A program made the translations under genes and the position numbers. A stretch of DNA of 9,006 bases from assembly GCA_003158705.1 (NCBI GenBank), contig PMKX01000093.1, forward strand, positions 8,279 through 17,284, read 5' to 3'. Source of the stretch: Actinomycetota bacterium (lineage in GTDB: Bacteria; Actinomycetota; Thermoleophilia; UBA2241). The notes beneath the pieces were generated by a model. That model was not told the DNA's origin. It ran no database searches and worked only from the letters and a program-made list of their open reading frames with translations. Shown in pieces: positions 5,855-9,006 of the stretch (position 1 is the first letter of the stretch; every line of letters starts with the position of its first letter).

Positions 5855-7216
5855 TCACGGGGTCGCCGCTTCGAGAGGCTTGAGGCTGATCAGCCAATCG
5901 CTCACCCATCCGCTTTCTCGCAGGCCCTCATTCGAGAAGGAGATCTTCCACCAGATGCGGCTCCTTGTGCCGTGCCAAGGGACTGAAGTGCCATCGTCGT
6001 CCCGTCTGTAGCACCACACTACGCCAGCGGGGTCAGAGATCGTGTACTTGACAGAAGCGTTGAGGCTCGGGCTCGCGCGGACATGCGCTACGTGTTCCCT
6101 GACTGCGTCCTTTGCGCAAACCGCGCGCTCCCGGTGGGGAAGAGCGGAGCCATATCCGGTAAGCGGTGTCGGCGTACTGATCATCGAGGTCTGCCTGGTC
6201 GGGCTCGCAGCCGGCCTCTCACGCTGCCCCGAATTGCCGGCGTCGATGATTAACCAGACCAGACCAGCGACCACGACCAGGAACAAGATCACGGCCGCCA
6301 AGCGCAATCGCCGGCGCCAGCGTCGGCGGCGGCTGCGCGCCCACAGCCATGCCTCCAGGGCTGGGGGACGTGACTTGGGCGCCGGAACCGCCATGGCCGA
6401 CATGATCACTGTTGGGGGGCGTCGCGGCGCTACACGGCTTGCCTGCGTGAAGATCAGCCAGTGGGGTGCCCAGATCGCGACTGTGGCGTTGTCGTCGGCG
6501 CCGGCCCGTTGGGCTTCGTCGGCCAGCGTTTGCGCTGCTTCGCCGGCGGAGCCGGTGGACTTGGCCAGCGTGACCATCGTGTCGGGTGGGATGGCATCCG
6601 AGAATCCGTCGGTGCACAGGACCACCGCACTCCACGGCTCCACCCTGAACGTGCTCAACTCCGGCTCATTGCGCTCGAAGCCCAGAGCACGCTCGATCAC
6701 ATTGCGCTGTGGGTGGTTGCGTGCTTCGTGCTCTGTCAGCACTCCTTCGGCCACCAAGCGGGCCACTTGTGAATGGTCGGTGGTCAGCTGGCCGGGCTTG
6801 TCCTCGCCGAGCAGGTAGGCGCGGCTGTCACCTACGTGAGCCACCCACCCCTGCGTGTCGCTGGCAAACAGAGCCACGAACGTGGCGCCCATGCTGGCAG
6901 CGCCGCGGTCGCTCGCCGCCTGCAGCACGCCTTGGTGGGCAAGGGCCGTGATCTCTCTCAGGGCCTGGGCAGGGTCGAACTCGACCCGCTCTTGCTGAGC
7001 TGCGGCCACGAGAGTCTCGACATAGTTGTTGGCGACGTCGACCACCACTTGACTGGCCACGTCGCCGGCCTCGTGGCCCCCCATGCCGTCGCTGACCACC
7101 ATGAACACGCGGATGCCGTTGAGCGATTCCTGCAGGTCAGAGAGGTCCCGAACCAGGAACGCGTCCTCGTTGTAGGGCCGCTGGCCCGGTGTGGTAGCGC
7201 CGCCGGCTGAAGTCAT
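5855..7216 (-). CDS. PP2C-family Ser/Thr phosphatase with TM segment and SH3b-like tail
   Basis: A 453-residue metal-dependent phosphatase, the likely antagonist of the kinase encoded next to it. The PP2C domain is residues 1-250 and has the standard motifs: RPYNEDA (13-19), VSDGMGGHEAG (41-51; Asp43 metal ligand), SMGAT (108-112), HVGDSRAY (127-134), CTDGFSD (201-207) and GADDNAT (239-245). An arginine-rich stretch (294-305) precedes one membrane segment (304-324), so the catalytic domain is cytoplasmic by the positive-inside rule. Residues 325-453 would be outside: a Pro/Thr/Ser-rich linker, then about 365-445 with VRASPS, paired tryptophans and a GWVSDWL ending, which resembles bacterial SH3 domains. 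Cys367 and Cys402 could form a disulfide. Its ATG overlaps the TGA of the VWA gene (ATGA), a sign of coupled translation. The SH3b assignment is weaker than that of PP2C. Confidence 0.95.
   Translation of the reverse strand: MTSAGGATTPGQRPYNEDAFLVRDLSDLQESLNGIRVFMVVSDGMGGHEAGDVASQVVVDVANNYVETLVAAAQQERVEFDPAQALREITALAHQGVLQAASDRGAASMGATFVALFASDTQGWVAHVGDSRAYLLGEDKPGQLTTDHSQVARLVAEGVLTEHEARNHPQRNVIERALGFERNEPELSTFRVEPWSAVVLCTDGFSDAIPPDTMVTLAKSTGSAGEAAQTLADEAQRAGADDNATVAIWAPHWLIFTQASRVAPRRPPTVIMSAMAVPAPKSRPPALEAWLWARSRRRRWRRRLRLAAVILFLVVVAGLVWLIIDAGNSGQRERPAASPTRQTSMISTPTPLTGYGSALPHRERAVCAKDAVREHVAHVRASPSLNASVKYTISDPAGVVWCYRRDDDGTSVPWHGTRSRIWWKISFSNEGLRESGWVSDWLISLKPLEAATP
7213..7216 (-). promoter_or_regulatory. 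ATGA stop/start overlap coupling VWA protein and phosphatase
   Basis: The TGA of the VWA gene (7215-7213) lies inside ATGA with the phosphatase ATG (7216-7214). The sequence before the ATG (CCAGAG) is a weak ribosome binding site, so the phosphatase probably depends on ribosomes ending on the VWA gene. This would tie the amounts of the two proteins together. Confidence 0.7.
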
Positions 7217-9006
7217 CTCTGGTTCTGTCGGCTGGTGTAGCGCATGCGCGTGAGCACCGTCGCGGCACAGAGAGCCACTCCGACCATGACGAGCACGAGC
7301 AGCCAGGGGAAGCCGCCGCCCGCGGCGGCCAGCGGCCCCACGCCGTTGAACGGGTCACTGTCGGCTGCCGCCAGTATCTGCGCCTTGCCAGGGCTGGTAG
7401 CGCCGATAGGTTGGAGCGCGTAGCGTCCGGCGGCAGGGTGGGGGACTACGTACCAGGACACGCCGCCTTGCGTGCGCCCGCTCCCGGTTTCTCGTACCGG
7501 CAGCCCGTCAAGAGTCAGGCGCCAGCTGCTGGGCTTGCCAGTGGGTACGACGACGATCGCGAGGCGTTTGGTGGCGTACGAGCTTGTGACCACGTCGATG
7601 GGCTTCATGCTCGGCCTCACATCGAGCGACCTGTCGGCGACCAGCGCGCCGAGGCTCGAGAGCTTGGCCCGCAGGAAGTCAGAGCGCAGTTGCAAGAGGT
7701 CGGTGGCGAGGTTGAAGGAGCCTCCCGTCTGCCGGGAAAGGCGGGCAAGAAATGCCTGGTCGGCCTGGTCTACGGAGCCGACGGCGATAGTGTCGATGCG
7801 TATGCCTTGGCGGTGGGCCGTCTGCACGGGGCCGGCCATGATGCCGGGATCGTTCAGGCCGGCAGTGTTGACGCCGTCGCTGAGCAAGACGATGGTCCTG
7901 TCGGCCGCGCGTGGCGACTGCCGGAACGACTCGATAGCGACGCGCAGCGCCTGGCCCACGTTGGTGCTGCCCGCCGGCTGGACGCGCGCGAGGCCGGCCC
8001 AGATGGCGGGCGCCGGCGTGCCTACCGGTACAACGATGCGGGCCGTGTCGGCGAACGTGATCAGCCCCAAGTCCTCGGGTGTAGCCCCGGACAGGGGCTG
8101 GGGTGAGACGAAGGTCTGCACGAAGTCGCGGGCGGCGGTACGCGCAGCTGCGATCTTGGTCGAGCCACTCCACGCCGCTGCCATGCTGCCGGAGGTGTCC
8201 AGCACCAGGCGGGTGCTCAAATGCGTCGTAGGCGGGCCGCCGGCGAACCACGTGGCGTACAGCTCGTGCGCGGCGGCTCGCACTTCGCCGGCTGCGGCGT
8301 AGCTTTGCCGTTGGCCTAGGGTCGTGATCGCCTGGGGTGACACGCGGTCAAGCTGTGCACCGCCGGCACGTGTCTCGGTCCGCCAGGCTGGAGCGAGGTC
8401 CAGTCCATCGGAGGCCCGCGTGGCGGTCGTCAGGTACGCCGGCCGCGAGCCAAGCACGGCGCCAGGCAACGAACTGTCCACGACGGCCACGACGCCGTCG
8501 GAATCTACATTGGTCAACCTGATTGAGCTGCCTTGAGCCACGGCCACGCGGCACGCTGTAGGCAGGCCGTGGCCCGGAGCGTTGAGCCGGCGCAGAAAGG
8601 CGCTGCCGGGGGCAAGGTCGGCTGCCGTCAGGCGCACCTGGACATAGGTGCCCGCCAGAATCTCGCCGTGCGAGTTGTCCACCTCCAGTTCGGTCAGCAG
8701 CGTGCGCGAGTCGGCACTGATGGTCCCGGAGGTCCGCACCACTTTGGCCGGAAACACTCGGCTCGGCAGTTCCGGGACGGTCAATTCGGCCACCTGGCCG
8801 GGGGCCACGCCCTGAGCAGCGGCTTGCGGCACGCGCACAAACACGCGCAAAGTGCCGGTCTGCGCCAGGCGAAACAGCTCTTTGCCGCTGCTCGAAGTGA
8901 CCAATTGGCCGACGTCCGTCCCGCGCGCGGTGATGATGCCAGCGAAGGGGGCGGTGACACGCTCGAAAGATTGGAGTTCCTCGAGCCGGCGCACATTGGC
9001 ACGCCC
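7213..9006 (-). CDS. HlyD/RND-adaptor-like segment fused to a membrane-anchored VWA domain (5' end outside window)
   Basis: The frame is open to the edge, so the N-terminus is missing; residues are counted from the internal GTG at 8992-8994. Residues 1-124 match RND efflux periplasmic adaptors: the end of the alpha-hairpin (RRLEELQSFE), the second half of the lipoyl domain (APFAGIITARGTDVGQLV), then a beta-barrel with VRVPQ, SRTLLTELEVDN and ILAGTYVQVRLT. The expected membrane-proximal domain is then lost. Residues 131-260 are unassigned. A VWA domain (about 262-430) follows with a full metal-binding MIDAS: DTSGS (266-270), Thr344 in AGSTN, and Asp373 in LLSDG. A further beta-rich part ends in one membrane helix (563-582) and a basic cytoplasmic tail. 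The VWA domain should therefore face outward and bind a protein ligand through its metal. First visible gene of the operon; it overlaps the phosphatase start by 4 nt. The fusion may be natural or an assembly join. Confidence 0.85.
   Translation of the reverse strand, partial: GRANVRRLEELQSFERVTAPFAGIITARGTDVGQLVTSSSGKELFRLAQTGTLRVFVRVPQAAAQGVAPGQVAELTVPELPSRVFPAKVVRTSGTISADSRTLLTELEVDNSHGEILAGTYVQVRLTAADLAPGSAFLRRLNAPGHGLPTACRVAVAQGSSIRLTNVDSDGVVAVVDSSLPGAVLGSRPAYLTTATRASDGLDLAPAWRTETRAGGAQLDRVSPQAITTLGQRQSYAAAGEVRAAAHELYATWFAGGPPTTHLSTRLVLDTSGSMAAAWSGSTKIAAARTAARDFVQTFVSPQPLSGATPEDLGLITFADTARIVVPVGTPAPAIWAGLARVQPAGSTNVGQALRVAIESFRQSPRAADRTIVLLSDGVNTAGLNDPGIMAGPVQTAHRQGIRIDTIAVGSVDQADQAFLARLSRQTGGSFNLATDLLQLRSDFLRAKLSSLGALVADRSLDVRPSMKPIDVVTSSYATKRLAIVVVPTGKPSSWRLTLDGLPVRETGSGRTQGGVSWYVVPHPAAGRYALQPIGATSPGKAQILAAADSDPFNGVGPLAAAGGGFPWLLVLVMVGVALCAATVLTRMRYTSRQNQR

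Noticed and set aside
8992..8994. GTG as the true start of the VWA protein
   Set aside because: The frame stays open to the window edge, and the residues before and after it match the continuous helix of an adaptor hairpin (ANVRRLEEL), so this GTG encodes an internal Val.

Overview
The window is high-GC bacterial DNA with four substantial protein-coding genes. One is read on the + strand and three, packed as one operon, on the - strand. The two units converge near position 4100. Strong G/C preference at third codon positions, PknB-type kinase and PP2C genes, and a secreted protein built of Ig-like 'DTTAP' repeats fit a high-GC monoderm such as an actinobacterium of the Coriobacteriia or Thermoleophilia kind. 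This placement is an inference from style, not from a marker gene. One feature argues against a simple monoderm picture: the rightmost gene begins with part of an RND-type periplasmic adaptor (HlyD/MFP family), which is typical of diderms.

Layout. Positions 1-283 contain no gene I can support, but hold a run of strong inverted repeats (40-85, 116-156, 199-222, 244-263) and then an extended -10 promoter (277-285). Positions 341-4033 (+) encode a secreted 1230-residue protein: signal peptide, an N-terminal beta domain, ten tandem OmpL47/Ig-like repeats of 86-112 residues, and a lysine-rich C-terminal beta domain. Two hairpins follow (4056-4071 and 4092-4119) and probably end transcription, the larger perhaps in both directions. 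Positions 4120-4326 are non-coding.

The - strand operon reads from the right edge leftward. First is a protein cut by the window edge that joins a HlyD-like adaptor segment to a von Willebrand A (VWA) domain with a complete MIDAS site and a C-terminal membrane anchor (9006-7213). It overlaps by 4 nt (ATGA) a PP2C phosphatase with one membrane segment and an extracytoplasmic SH3b-like tail (7216-5855). Ten nt further on comes a Ser/Thr kinase with a two-helix membrane hairpin and a C-terminal FHA domain (5844-4327).

How they may work together (inference). The VWA protein and the SH3-like tail would lie outside the membrane, and the kinase, phosphatase and FHA domains inside. The set looks like a compact reversible phosphorylation module that couples an envelope event to cytoplasmic Thr phosphorylation and FHA binding. 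It parallels two known arrangements, the TerY-P triad (VWA, PP2C, kinase) and the PpkA/PppA/Fha pathway of type VI secretion, but is identical to neither. The most unusual point is the adaptor-VWA fusion. It is either a new architecture or an assembly or recombination join, and codon use shifts across it.
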